Positions 17,162 through 25,271 of a DNA stretch of 64,000 nt are shown in pieces. The first letter of the stretch is position 1. Every line of letters begins with the position of its first letter. Origin of the DNA: GAS368 sp965227745 (lineage in GTDB: Bacteria > Verrucomicrobiota > Verrucomicrobiia > Opitutales > Opitutaceae); the NCBI GenBank assembly GCA_965227745.1, contig OZ245769.1, forward strand, positions 2,356,001-2,420,000, in the 5' to 3' direction. A program made the translations under genes and the position numbers. The notes beneath the pieces were generated by a model. It was not told where the DNA came from. It searched no databases and saw nothing but the letters and a program-made list of their open reading frames with translations.

Positions 17162-17297
17162 AAGGGAAGGCGCGCCCAGCGGCGCGACGGGCTCTCTCGC
17201 AGCGGCGTAACCAAGGATGCCAGAGGAGTCGTCGCACCGCACGGGCGGCCAAAGGGAGAAAATGAAATGAGCGAAAGGGCGGGCATGGACGGTAGTG

Positions 17298-18122
17298 TTA
17301 TTCCAGCCCCGCGAGGTTCATGATGCGGCGGATGGCTTTCCGCTGCGCGGTGAAGGCAGTGCGACCGGAGGGCTCGATGAGTTCGCCCTTCACCTCACCG
17401 GTGACCGCATCGCTGCGGCCGAACACGAGACCGGGGCCACGAACCATTTCTTGCAGGACCAAGCGATCGCCACCCGGCAGGCCGGACAGAAAACGCCGGG
17501 TGCCGTCGGCTTCACGCCAGATGGCGTAAAGCTTCTCGCGCCCCTGGGAAACGAGCGCCGTCGCCATGCGCACGCGGCCATCGGCCGAGCGGAGGGTGAA
17601 AATCCACTCGCCGCCGAAATCGGTCGGCGCATCCGCCACGGCAGGAGTCGGAGGCTGGAGGCTGGCCCGAAACGGAAACTCACGCCCGAGCGCATCGGAG
17701 TCAGCGGGAGCGAAGTAGTAGCCGACAAACGATTTTCCCGCGACCTCGCCCTCCAGCCGCTCTCCCGTCGCCTCGTCGATCACGAGTGTTACCCGCGCCC
17801 CGGCACTCGTCGCCGCCGGCACGCTGGCGAGGCGCGACGCGCAGCCGATGCGCACGGGAGTGGCGGCGGCGAAGAGGTGGTCGACCTCGAGGGCAAATCG
17901 CACCGGTGCGCCGTCAAAAACCACTACCCCACTCCACTGCCCGTCTGCGAGCGCGAGCGGCGCGCTCGTCCATGGCTGGGAGGAGCACGCCGCTGCGCCG
18001 CCGACCGCGACCGAGGTCGGCGCGGCCTGGACCATCAACGCACCGAGGAGCGCGCCGGTGGAGATTCCTCGCGCGAGGCGGAGCACCGCGCGAGTAAATC
18101 GGAACTGGGCAGGAATGGGCAT
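17298..18122 (-). CDS. Secreted stand-alone relative of the TlpA N-terminal module
   Basis: 274 residues with a long N-terminal signal region (ARGISTGALLGALMVQAAPT). The segment DGQWSGVVVFDGAPVRFALE aligns in style and position with GIWRGEFTVNEDKVPFNFEI of the TlpA-like protein encoded just upstream. Later EATGERLEGEVAGKSFVGYY and GGEWIFTLRSADGRVRMATA correspond to further repeats of the same module. There is no thioredoxin domain. It starts 11 bases after the TlpA-like stop. Likely a partner carrying only the beta module. The function is unknown. Confidence 0.6.
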   Translation of the reverse strand: MPIPAQFRFTRAVLRLARGISTGALLGALMVQAAPTSVAVGGAAACSSQPWTSAPLALADGQWSGVVVFDGAPVRFALEVDHLFAAATPVRIGCASRLASVPAATSAGARVTLVIDEATGERLEGEVAGKSFVGYYFAPADSDALGREFPFRASLQPPTPAVADAPTDFGGEWIFTLRSADGRVRMATALVSQGREKLYAIWREADGTRRFLSGLPGGDRLVLQEMVRGPGLVFGRSDAVTGEVKGELIEPSGRTAFTAQRKAIRRIMNLAGLE

Positions 18123-18133
18123 CAGGTGATCGG

Positions 18134-19486
18134 TCAGCGCACGTCGGCCAGCGTGGCGCCGACGGAAACGGACGAGGTGGAAACCTGACGGGTCTTGTCG
18201 TACGGGTTCGGCTCGGCGATGAGCTCGTCGAGCAGTTTGTTGAACTTCGCGACGTACTCTTTGTAGTAGTCACCGGTGATCGTGCCGGTGTAGCCGGTGT
18301 AGATTTCGCGGACCTCGCCCTTGCGATCCAAGACGATCGTCGTGGGAAAGGCGGCCATGTAGTTCAGGCCGGCGAGTTTTTGGGTCGCGACCTTCTTGTC
18401 GGCGATGCCGCCGAAAACGATGTCGTACTTGATGTCGAAGAAGTCCTTCAGCTTGCCCAGCGTTTTCTGGGCATACTCGAAGTTATCCTGTTGCTCGAAG
18501 CCGATGGCGATGGCCTCGACGCCCCGGTGCTTATTGGCCGCGAACCACGGCGCGAGGAAACGAGTCTGGTCCGTGCAGTTGGGGCACCAGGTGCCGATGA
18601 TTTCCACGATGGTGACCTTGCCCTTGTATTTATCGTCGTGCGGTGAGACGGGTTTGCCGTTCAGGTCGGGAAAGGAGAAGTCGATGGTCTTCTGGCCCTC
18701 CTTGAGGTACGTGAGCTTATAGGGATCCGGCAACTCGGTCTCGCGCTTTACGCCCGCGATCTTGATCGTGCGATAGATGCCGAGGGAGATCGCGCCGTCG
18801 AGATCGCCGCTCTCCGTGATCTTGCCTTTGACGAAAAACGGACTCGGGCCGCTGAAACCGGAGAGGAAAAATTCGTCGCCCTGCACCGTGCCCTCGAGTT
18901 CGCGGGAGTCGCCCACGACGGTCATGATGACGCCGGTGAGCTTGTTGCCCTCCTGCTTGAGCAGCGCGACCTGGTCGTTGCTGCCGAGATCTTTGGTGAC
19001 GCTGCGGATATTCCACTTGCCGGAGAGATTGGCTTTGGGCGCCACATCTTTGCCTGGGGCGACGAAGCGCCAGTCCTGGCCGGCTTCGGCGACGAAGGGC
19101 AGCGCGCCGCTCTTCAGTTTCGGCACGAGGCTGGTGTATTCGCCGACGAGGCGGCCGTCGGACTCGACGCGAGCGATGAGCGCGGCGTCGTAGGTATTCA
19201 TGCCGACGAAGAGTTTTCCGTCCTCCTGCTGGCGGATGGGAAACGTGTCGCGACGCGTGCCGTTGCGCACGGTGAGCTGGTCGCCCTTGATCTCGAAGTT
19301 GAAGGGCACCTTGTCCTCATTGACGGTGAACTCGCCGCGCCAAATGCCCTGCTTCAAAGGGGCGGTGAGCGTGGAGAGAGTCGGGGCCGAAGGAACGACG
19401 GGGGCGGAGGCGAAGGCTGAAACAGAACCGGTGGCGAGGAGCGCGGCCAGCGAAACGGTGCGGAACGAGCGGGTGGTGATTTTCAT
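18134..19486 (-). CDS. TlpA-like thiol-disulfide oxidoreductase with N-terminal beta module (copy 2)
   Basis: 450 residues from ATG 19486 (MKITTRSFRTVSLAALLATG). The longer frame adds 24 residues without signal-peptide character. The architecture equals copy 1: module with LKQGIWRGEFTVNEDKVPFN and GNKLTGVIMTVVGDSRELEG, then a thioredoxin fold with GTWCPNC near residue 300, AAFPTTIVLDRKGEVREIYT and a C-terminal KFNKLLDELIAEPNPY shared with copy 1. The two copies are close paralogues serving different receptors. Encoded 37 bases after TonB receptor 2. Confidence 0.85.
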   Translation of the reverse strand: MKITTRSFRTVSLAALLATGSVSAFASAPVVPSAPTLSTLTAPLKQGIWRGEFTVNEDKVPFNFEIKGDQLTVRNGTRRDTFPIRQQEDGKLFVGMNTYDAALIARVESDGRLVGEYTSLVPKLKSGALPFVAEAGQDWRFVAPGKDVAPKANLSGKWNIRSVTKDLGSNDQVALLKQEGNKLTGVIMTVVGDSRELEGTVQGDEFFLSGFSGPSPFFVKGKITESGDLDGAISLGIYRTIKIAGVKRETELPDPYKLTYLKEGQKTIDFSFPDLNGKPVSPHDDKYKGKVTIVEIIGTWCPNCTDQTRFLAPWFAANKHRGVEAIAIGFEQQDNFEYAQKTLGKLKDFFDIKYDIVFGGIADKKVATQKLAGLNYMAAFPTTIVLDRKGEVREIYTGYTGTITGDYYKEYVAKFNKLLDELIAEPNPYDKTRQVSTSSVSVGATLADVR

Positions 19487-19523
19487 GGGAGACGAATGAG
19501 TCGAGGCGAACGAGGGAGGCGGA

Positions 19524-21932
19524 TCAGAATTTGGTGGACGCCGTGAGGTAGAGGGCACGGGGCGTGCCGGCGCTGAAGCTGCCGTTGGAGTAGGCCGTGC
19601 TGGCGCCGCTCGTGTAGAACCAGTAGCGGTCGAACACGTTTTCGATATTCAGCGCGATGCGGGTGTTCTTCAGCGCGCCTTGCTTGCGAATGCCGTCGTA
19701 GCCGATGCCAGCGCCGACCAGCGTGTAGCCAGGGATTTTCTGATTGTTCGACGTCGTGAGGAAGACGCCGTCTTGATGACGGAAATTCGCGCCGATGAAG
19801 AATGCGCCAAAGTAATATGAGGCGTCGGCATTGACGGTCCACCGCGGGGTATTGGGCACGGTCTTATCCTTGATGAGGTAGGTCGTGGAGGCCGTGGCGC
19901 CCGTCTGCACGCTGAAGTTATTTTGGTATTCGAGCGTCTGCCACGCCGTGGCGAGGTTGACCGTAAAGTCGCGAATCGGGCGGTAGGCGACCGCGAGCTC
20001 GACGCCGTAGCCGTTGACCTTGCCGACGTTCGTGTAGGCGGTCGGCGTATACGCCGCGCCGAAGCCCAACGGATCGTAGGGCGTGATGTCGCCGATGCGG
20101 TTCTTGTACTTAATGACGTAGCCGGCGAGGGACCCGCTCAAGATGCCGCGCGCGGTGCGCAGGCCGAAGTCGATATTGTCGGCGCGCTCGGCTTGGAGTT
20201 TCGACTGATCGAACGTGGTGCCGTAGATCACGGCGGTATCGGGCGCGGAGAAATTCTCCGAGTAGTTTAGGAAGAGCTCATCGCGTTTCGAGAGCGCCCA
20301 CGTCGCGCCGATTTGCGGGAGGAAGTAATCGGAGTATTTGGGCGTGCGGTGGACCTTGATGCCATTGTCGAAGTACGCGTTGTCGGGAATGCCTTTGAAA
20401 TCGTAGTCGACGGCGATGGCTTTGATGCCGGCATTAAGCGTGAGGCGTTCGTCGAGAAGCTTGAACGTGTCCTTTACGAAGTACTGCTGGATATCGATGG
20501 TGTTATCGCGCTCGAAGTAGCTCGAGATGTAGCCGGTGTAGTCGAAAGGATTGGTGATCACGCCACCCTGCACGCGACGGAGGTAGCGGGTGCTGTTGCT
20601 CTTCTCCTGCTCGGCCCAGGCACCGGCCGCAAAGGACTGCGCGCCGCTCTTCCACTCGAATGAAATGGGGATGCCCTGGCGATGGCCCGGGGTGGTCGCT
20701 TCGCGGGCGTGGGGCTTGTTGTCGGCGGCGTCGTCCACGCTAGCGAGCGAAGTCACGCCGGCAGGGAGACGATTCGGACCGGCGAGGAGGTTAGTAGGAT
20801 AGCCGAGCGGGGCAACGATATCGGTGCGCCCCGGCTGCGCGAGGATCGCGCTCTCATAGAAGCTGCGGGCGGAATTGTAAGGCACCGCGCCGTAGTGGTA
20901 ACTATTGCGCTTTTGGTAGTAAGGAATCGCCGCCAGCGTGATCGCACTCGTGGGCGAATAGATCGCCCGCAGGCGGTAGAGCGTATCGGTATTTCCATTA
21001 CGATTTTTGTCGTAGTTGGTGCTCGCGAGACCATTGGGATTGCCGTCGTCGATCGTGGGATAAAACCAGCGGCGGCCCTGATCGCTCAGGTCGCCGGTCG
21101 TGCTCGCGGTCGTGGTCCAATTGCCGAAGAGCGCTCCCGAGATCGGACGGTCATCATGATCGTCCACCTTGATGTGACTCACGCCCGCGTTGAGTAGGAG
21201 CGTGGAGGATTGATACTGGATCTGCGCGTCGTATTTGCGGCGCTTGAGCTGCGGAAGATCGCTGTCGGAGAAATTGACGCGCTGCCGCGCATCGGAGCCG
21301 CTGACGAAGGCGCTCACGCCATTGGCGAGCAGGCCGGTGTCACCCCGGACGAAAGCCCGGCGCAAATCGCGCGAGCCGGTCGTGAGGGTGAATTGTCCGC
21401 CCGCGCGGGCCTCGGGCGCGCGCGTGAAAAAGTTGATCGATCCACCCAGAGCCGAGTGCGAAGGCGTGCTCACATCACCAGTGCCGGGCGACACCACGAT
21501 GGACGAAAGATTTTCGGAATCGATGAGCCGTGTCGGAGGATTGGATTGGAAGCCGTTGGCCGAGGAAGTCGGGATGCCATCGACGGCGACGCCGATGACA
21601 TTCAGCGTAAAGGCGCGGAGGCGGAGGCTCGTGCCATCGGTGGTGCGCAGGCCGAAATTAGTCGACGAGCTATAGTTGATGCCGGGGAGGCGATTGAGGA
21701 CCGTGAGCGGATTGGCTCCGGTGGGCGACGACGGCGCGATATCGGGCAGGTTGAGGACACTATTGGCGCGGGAGACGCCGCGCTCGGATACCTCAAAGGC
21801 TCCGAGTTGCACGGCATCGGCGGGCGTCGGCCCAGTCGATGTGGCCTGCGCAATGGCGAGGGAGGCGAGACCCGGCAGGGCCGCGCTAGAGAGGACGCGA
21901 CGGAGCGCCGCGGAAGGGAGAAAGGACTTCAT
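19524..21932 (-). CDS. TonB-dependent outer membrane receptor 2
   Basis: 802 residues. Signal peptide to AIAQ, plug about residues 45-190 (NPLTVLNRLPGINYSSSTNF, LRAFTLNVIGVAVDGIPTSS, SSIVVSPGTGDVSTPSHSAL), barrel to the end at YLTASTKF. The N-terminal motif DAVQLGAFEVSERGV is the short box often seen in verrucomicrobial receptors. First gene behind leader copy B. It heads a long unit: receptor, TlpA-like, module protein, M19 dipeptidase, small protein, receptor 1, HupE, DszB-like, rhodanese. The ligand is unknown. Confidence 0.9.
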   Translation of the reverse strand: MKSFLPSAALRRVLSSAALPGLASLAIAQATSTGPTPADAVQLGAFEVSERGVSRANSVLNLPDIAPSSPTGANPLTVLNRLPGINYSSSTNFGLRTTDGTSLRLRAFTLNVIGVAVDGIPTSSANGFQSNPPTRLIDSENLSSIVVSPGTGDVSTPSHSALGGSINFFTRAPEARAGGQFTLTTGSRDLRRAFVRGDTGLLANGVSAFVSGSDARQRVNFSDSDLPQLKRRKYDAQIQYQSSTLLLNAGVSHIKVDDHDDRPISGALFGNWTTTASTTGDLSDQGRRWFYPTIDDGNPNGLASTNYDKNRNGNTDTLYRLRAIYSPTSAITLAAIPYYQKRNSYHYGAVPYNSARSFYESAILAQPGRTDIVAPLGYPTNLLAGPNRLPAGVTSLASVDDAADNKPHAREATTPGHRQGIPISFEWKSGAQSFAAGAWAEQEKSNSTRYLRRVQGGVITNPFDYTGYISSYFERDNTIDIQQYFVKDTFKLLDERLTLNAGIKAIAVDYDFKGIPDNAYFDNGIKVHRTPKYSDYFLPQIGATWALSKRDELFLNYSENFSAPDTAVIYGTTFDQSKLQAERADNIDFGLRTARGILSGSLAGYVIKYKNRIGDITPYDPLGFGAAYTPTAYTNVGKVNGYGVELAVAYRPIRDFTVNLATAWQTLEYQNNFSVQTGATASTTYLIKDKTVPNTPRWTVNADASYYFGAFFIGANFRHQDGVFLTTSNNQKIPGYTLVGAGIGYDGIRKQGALKNTRIALNIENVFDRYWFYTSGASTAYSNGSFSAGTPRALYLTASTKF

Positions 21933-22567
21933 GAGCTTACAGTTCAGGTCGTGGTGCGGGCGCGATGGCCCAACGAAAAGCAGTCAGGAGAAAAGGCGGA
22001 CAACGCGCGGAGCACGCGCGACGGGACCGCGAGCCAAGGCTCGCAGCGGTGGTGGGGGCGGCACGTCAGCGGCGTAAAACGACGCGCGAAGCCGCCGACC
22101 AAAGGCCGTGACGAGATGCGCCACGGAGAGGACTGAATGACGACCGTCCGATCAGGAGCGGTCGGGGAGCATCAGTCCGATCACCGACAGATGCGGTGAC
22201 ATCGACGCCCACAACCCATCACCAACCCGGGGGCGGTGGTGGCGCGCAAGAAAGCGCGAGAGGCCAACTCGAAAGAGTCTGACCGAAGGAGCGTAAGGGA
22301 TTTTGCGTTCACGAAGAGAGGCAGAGTCGAAAATGTCGCGGGGTCGTCCGGATTTCCGGTGTCCCGATTGTAGCTGTTTTCTCCCGGGCTTTGCCGTGGT
22401 CGGCCGAAAGGGATCGGAAGCTTGCGGCTCGCGCTACGCGGCGTAGAGCCGAGAGAAAGCAAATACTCCCTTTATTAAATGTAAACTAAAAAGATAGGGA
22501 TTAGTCATAAATTTTACGCCCCATTTTAAAGGATTCAAAATCGATCCCCTTGTGTTTCCTAAATCGC
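21933..22567. other. Long leader/intergenic region with leader copy B
   Basis: 635 bases between receptor 2 and the FAD/NAD(P) gene. Apart from leader copy B and its upstream AT-rich box (about 22460-22500) I see no gene. A minus frame of 93 codons at 22462-22181 runs through the leader hairpins and is not credible as protein. The roughly 250 bases between leader and receptor could hold further RNA structure, but none repeats elsewhere. Confidence 0.5.
22392..22451 (-). ncRNA. Shared two-hairpin leader RNA, copy B (upstream of TonB receptor 2)
   Basis: Hairpin 1 is CGGCTC / GAGCCG (22446-22451 with 22425-22430) with the same 15-nt loop TACGCCGCGTAGCGC as copy A. Hairpin 2 is GCCGACCACGGCA (22392-22404), enclosed by CTTT / AAAG. 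It lies 460 bases before the receptor ATG. Upstream is the AT-rich box TTTTTAGTTTACATTTAAT. Stem bases differ from copy A in compensating pairs. Confidence 0.75.
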
Positions 22568-23974
22568 TTAACGCGAGACCAATATCTCGGCCAACGCGCG
22601 GGCGGCAGTGCGGATTTCCGGGGCGGCGGTGGTTTCCCACAGTTGGCCCTTCATCGGCGCGCCGAGGGTGAACAGCCACCCCGTGGGGCCGCTGCGGTAG
22701 CGGAGGACTTCGCCGGTGGGGAGGGCATTGATGCCCAGTGCCAGCGGGTCGTGATCGATGAGGCCGCGCGCCAAGAGGTGAATGAAAAGGGGGTGTTGGT
22801 ACTTCGAATAATCAGTGCGCGGACCGGTGCAATTGATCACCTTAGCGACGCGCAAGGAAACGTGCTGAATCGTGCGCGAACGGCGGAACAAGGCGGAGAC
22901 CCCGGTGGCATCGGCCTCGAGCACCTGCAGGCGGCCGGCGTAAAATTTGAGGCGACCCTCCGCAACGAGGCGCTCGATGATGGCGGCGGTTTGCGGGGCG
23001 AGTCGGTGGCGGTGAATCTCCCAAAAGGGGCGGACGTGGCGCATGAAGCGGGCGCGCTCTTCCCATGAAAACGACGCCCAGATCGCTTGGGAATAGGGTC
23101 GCAGGCTGTCGATGACCGTTTGCCAATCCACGCCGAGCGGAGCGACGCGGCGAACTTCCGCGCGGACGCGATGGAGCAGGGCGCGCACGGTGGTCGGCGG
23201 GGCTTCGTCGGCGAGAAAGGAGCGATAGGGCTGCGCGGCCGCGTGATGCACCTTCAAGCGGTGGCCATGGCGCGACAAGGCATGAATCGTTCCGCGGTGC
23301 CCGGCGCGTTCCAGTTGCACGATCAGATCCACGGCGGTGAGCCCCTGCCCGACCAGTAGCACTTCATCGTCGGCGCCGATGCCATCGAGGGCGTCGCCGC
23401 GCCACGGAATATGAACATAGCGCTTGCTGCGATAGACCGGAAGGGGACGAGGAATGGGATACTCGCCCGGCAGATTTCCGACGGCGAAAACGACGACGTC
23501 GGCGCTCAATATTTTCTCATCGGCAAATTTCAGCAGCCCTCCCCCACCCGGCCGCTCCTCGATGTCCACGACTTCCCCCTCGATCTCTTCCAACTTCACC
23601 GCGGCGGGTGCCGCGGCGAGCACTTCGGCAAACACGCGCCCGACATAGGTGCCGTAAAGACATCGGGGCAAGAAATCGCCGGCCTCCACGTTATCGGGAA
23701 TTCCGACCTCTCCCTTATGCGCGCGCAGCCAGTGCAGAAAATGCTCGGGCTCATCCGGCCAAACGCCCATGCGTCCCGCCGGCACGTTGAGCAAGTGATC
23801 GGGGCACAGCGTGCCGTAGGCGACGCCCTGCCCCACTTGCAGGCGGCGATCGATCAGCACGATGCGCAGCGGCGCGGTGGCCAGGCGCAGCAAGTTGGCC
23901 GCGACGAGCGAGCCGCTCAGGCCGGCACCGATGATGGCGATAGTTTTGGGAGAGGGAGTGAGGACTTCTGGCAT
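22568..23974 (-). CDS. FAD/NAD(P)-binding oxidoreductase (NAD_binding_9 type)
   Basis: 468 residues from ATG 23974. The longer frame would begin inside the tRNA CCA end and is rejected. Rossmann start TIAIIGAGLSGSLVAANLLR, then VGQGVAYGTLCPDHLLNVPA and GRMGVWPDEPEHFLHWLRAH, the signature of the FAD/NAD(P)-binding family (Pfam 13454 type), and a second nucleotide motif DEVLLVGQGLTAVDLIVQLE. No signal peptide, so cytoplasmic. Such proteins often accompany TonB-linked uptake of sulfur or siderophore compounds, with unproven reactions. It follows tRNA-Cys. Confidence 0.8.
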   Translation of the reverse strand: MPEVLTPSPKTIAIIGAGLSGSLVAANLLRLATAPLRIVLIDRRLQVGQGVAYGTLCPDHLLNVPAGRMGVWPDEPEHFLHWLRAHKGEVGIPDNVEAGDFLPRCLYGTYVGRVFAEVLAAAPAAVKLEEIEGEVVDIEERPGGGGLLKFADEKILSADVVVFAVGNLPGEYPIPRPLPVYRSKRYVHIPWRGDALDGIGADDEVLLVGQGLTAVDLIVQLERAGHRGTIHALSRHGHRLKVHHAAAQPYRSFLADEAPPTTVRALLHRVRAEVRRVAPLGVDWQTVIDSLRPYSQAIWASFSWEERARFMRHVRPFWEIHRHRLAPQTAAIIERLVAEGRLKFYAGRLQVLEADATGVSALFRRSRTIQHVSLRVAKVINCTGPRTDYSKYQHPLFIHLLARGLIDHDPLALGINALPTGEVLRYRSGPTGWLFTLGAPMKGQLWETTAAPEIRTAARALAEILVSR

Positions 23975-24000
23975 GGGGAAAAGAGGTTTAGTCTCGATCA

Positions 24001-24075
24001 TGGAGGCAGGGGTTGGAATCGAACCAACTCATACGGCTTTTGCAGAGCCGGGCCTTCCCACTTGGCGACCCTGCC
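24001..24075 (-). tRNA. tRNA-Cys (GCA)
   Basis: Minus-strand cloverleaf: acceptor GGCAGGG / CCCTGCC, discriminator T and encoded CCA (24001-24003), anticodon stem CGGCT / AGCCG with loop CTGCAAA (anticodon GCA), T-arm with GGTTCGATTCC. U73 and GCA identify tRNA-Cys. It lies inside the locus between the aminotransferase stop and the FAD/NAD(P) gene, all in the same direction, so it may be cut from the same transcript. Confidence 0.97.
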
Positions 24076-24084
24076 GGCGAAAAA

Positions 24085-24125
24085 TTAGGACGGAGAACGG
24101 AGGACAGAGAACGCGAAGGGACGCG
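24085..24125. repeat. Short-period degenerate array (TCTCCGTCC type)
   Basis: Reverse-strand reading gives CTTCGCGTTCTCTGTCCTCC and then GTTCTCCGTCC, a few units of the 8-9-nt family that fills spacers elsewhere in the window. It sits between the aminotransferase stop and tRNA-Cys. Confidence 0.4.
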
Positions 24126-24173
24126 AGTGGAGTGAGCTGAGGGCAGGTTGGACCGCTCGGCTGGTCGAATAGT

Positions 24174-25268
24174 TCAGCGAAAAATCCGCCGCAGTGCCGC
24201 CTGCGCGCGGGCGTTTTCTTCCGGCAGCCCAATGGTAATGCGCAGCCAGGTATCGTAGGGCGGAAACGCCCGACCGACGACGACGCCCTCGGCCAGCAGC
24301 GCCTTGGCCACGTCGGCCTGCGGGCGGCCCGCATCGAAATACACGAAGTTGGCTTGGGAGTCGGTGTGACGGAGTTTGAGGGCATCGAGCGTGGCGTGCC
24401 ACTTGGTGCGCTCGGTCGTGACGGCATCGTGCACGCGCTTGATGTAGCCCGCATCGCGGAGGCTTGCGCCGCCGGCGGCGAGAGCGAGGCGATTGAGATC
24501 GCGCGGCGCGCCGAGGCCCTGCTTGCGCAGGTAATCGGCGAGCTCGCGCGGCGCGACGGCGTAGCCGAGCGGAAGACCCGCGAGGCCGTGGACCTTGGCG
24601 AAGGTGCGAAACACGATCACATTTTCACCCGCGCGCGTGAGGTTCACGGCGGTGCGCTTCGCGTAGTCGTCGCTGAATTCGAGGTAGGCTTCGTCGACGA
24701 TGACGAGTGCTTGCCGGGAAACTTTCCGCACGAACGCCGCGAACTCGGCGGCGTCGTTGACCGTGCCGGAGGGATTGTGGGGATTGACGAGGAAGACCGC
24801 GCGGGTGCGGGCATTGACCTTGGCGGCGAGGGCCGGGAGATCGTTTTCGAGTTTCGCGTTGAGCGGCACGGAAATGACCACGCCACCGACGGGTCGCGCA
24901 GCCTCGACCAGCGCGGGGTACCCCGGCACCGAGTAGATGAACTCGCCGCCGGGGCCGCCGCGCAGGCTGAGGTGCAGCCCGAGCGCCTCGAGAATTTCCC
25001 CGACGATGATCTGCTCCGGCGCGACGCCCTCATACGCGGCCACCTGCGCGGCAAACGCGGCGGCCTCGTCGCCCACGTAGCGATACAAACCCGTGAGATT
25101 TTCACGGATGGCCTCGGCCGCCAGAGGCGACGGGCCAAACGGATTCTCATTCAGGGTGAGGCGCACCGGGGCTGCGACCGGGGCGGGCTGCGCGAGCGCC
25201 GCGCCCGCGAGCGCGAGCGTGACAACTGCGGCGAGGATAGAGCGGGAGCGGATCATCGGGGAGACCAT
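24174..25268 (-). CDS. Secreted HisC-like PLP aminotransferase
   Basis: 364 residues of fold-type I aminotransferase closest to histidinol-phosphate aminotransferase: LTLNENPFGPSP, VNPHNPSGTV (Asn165), VIVDEAYLEF (Asp192, Tyr195), TFAKVHGLAGLPLGYAVAP with PLP Lys225, and C-terminal WLRITIGLPEEN. Unusually it begins with an export signal (RSRSILAAVVTLALAGAALA followed by QPAP). PLP enzymes are normally cytoplasmic. The ATG lies 3 bases after the stop of TonB receptor 3, so the two are tightly linked. The substrate may be an amino acid imported by that receptor. Confidence 0.85.
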   Translation of the reverse strand: MVSPMIRSRSILAAVVTLALAGAALAQPAPVAAPVRLTLNENPFGPSPLAAEAIRENLTGLYRYVGDEAAAFAAQVAAYEGVAPEQIIVGEILEALGLHLSLRGGPGGEFIYSVPGYPALVEAARPVGGVVISVPLNAKLENDLPALAAKVNARTRAVFLVNPHNPSGTVNDAAEFAAFVRKVSRQALVIVDEAYLEFSDDYAKRTAVNLTRAGENVIVFRTFAKVHGLAGLPLGYAVAPRELADYLRKQGLGAPRDLNRLALAAGGASLRDAGYIKRVHDAVTTERTKWHATLDALKLRHTDSQANFVYFDAGRPQADVAKALLAEGVVVGRAFPPYDTWLRITIGLPEENARAQAALRRIFR

Positions 25269-25271
25269 GAC

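Noticed and set aside
17020..17286. 88-codon minus-strand frame between the 274-residue gene and the M19 dipeptidase, ending in an ATGA overlap
   Set aside because: Unlike the accepted small genes it has no hydrophobic or otherwise patterned segment, its codons do not look like neighbours, and a terminator-like inverted repeat runs through it.
22181..22462. 93-codon minus-strand frame across leader copy B (and a similar one across copy A at 10487-10690)
   Set aside because: The similar peptide STPRSAS in both comes from the conserved hairpin. After it the frames diverge and the reading frame of the GACCACGG core differs, so selection is on RNA, not protein.
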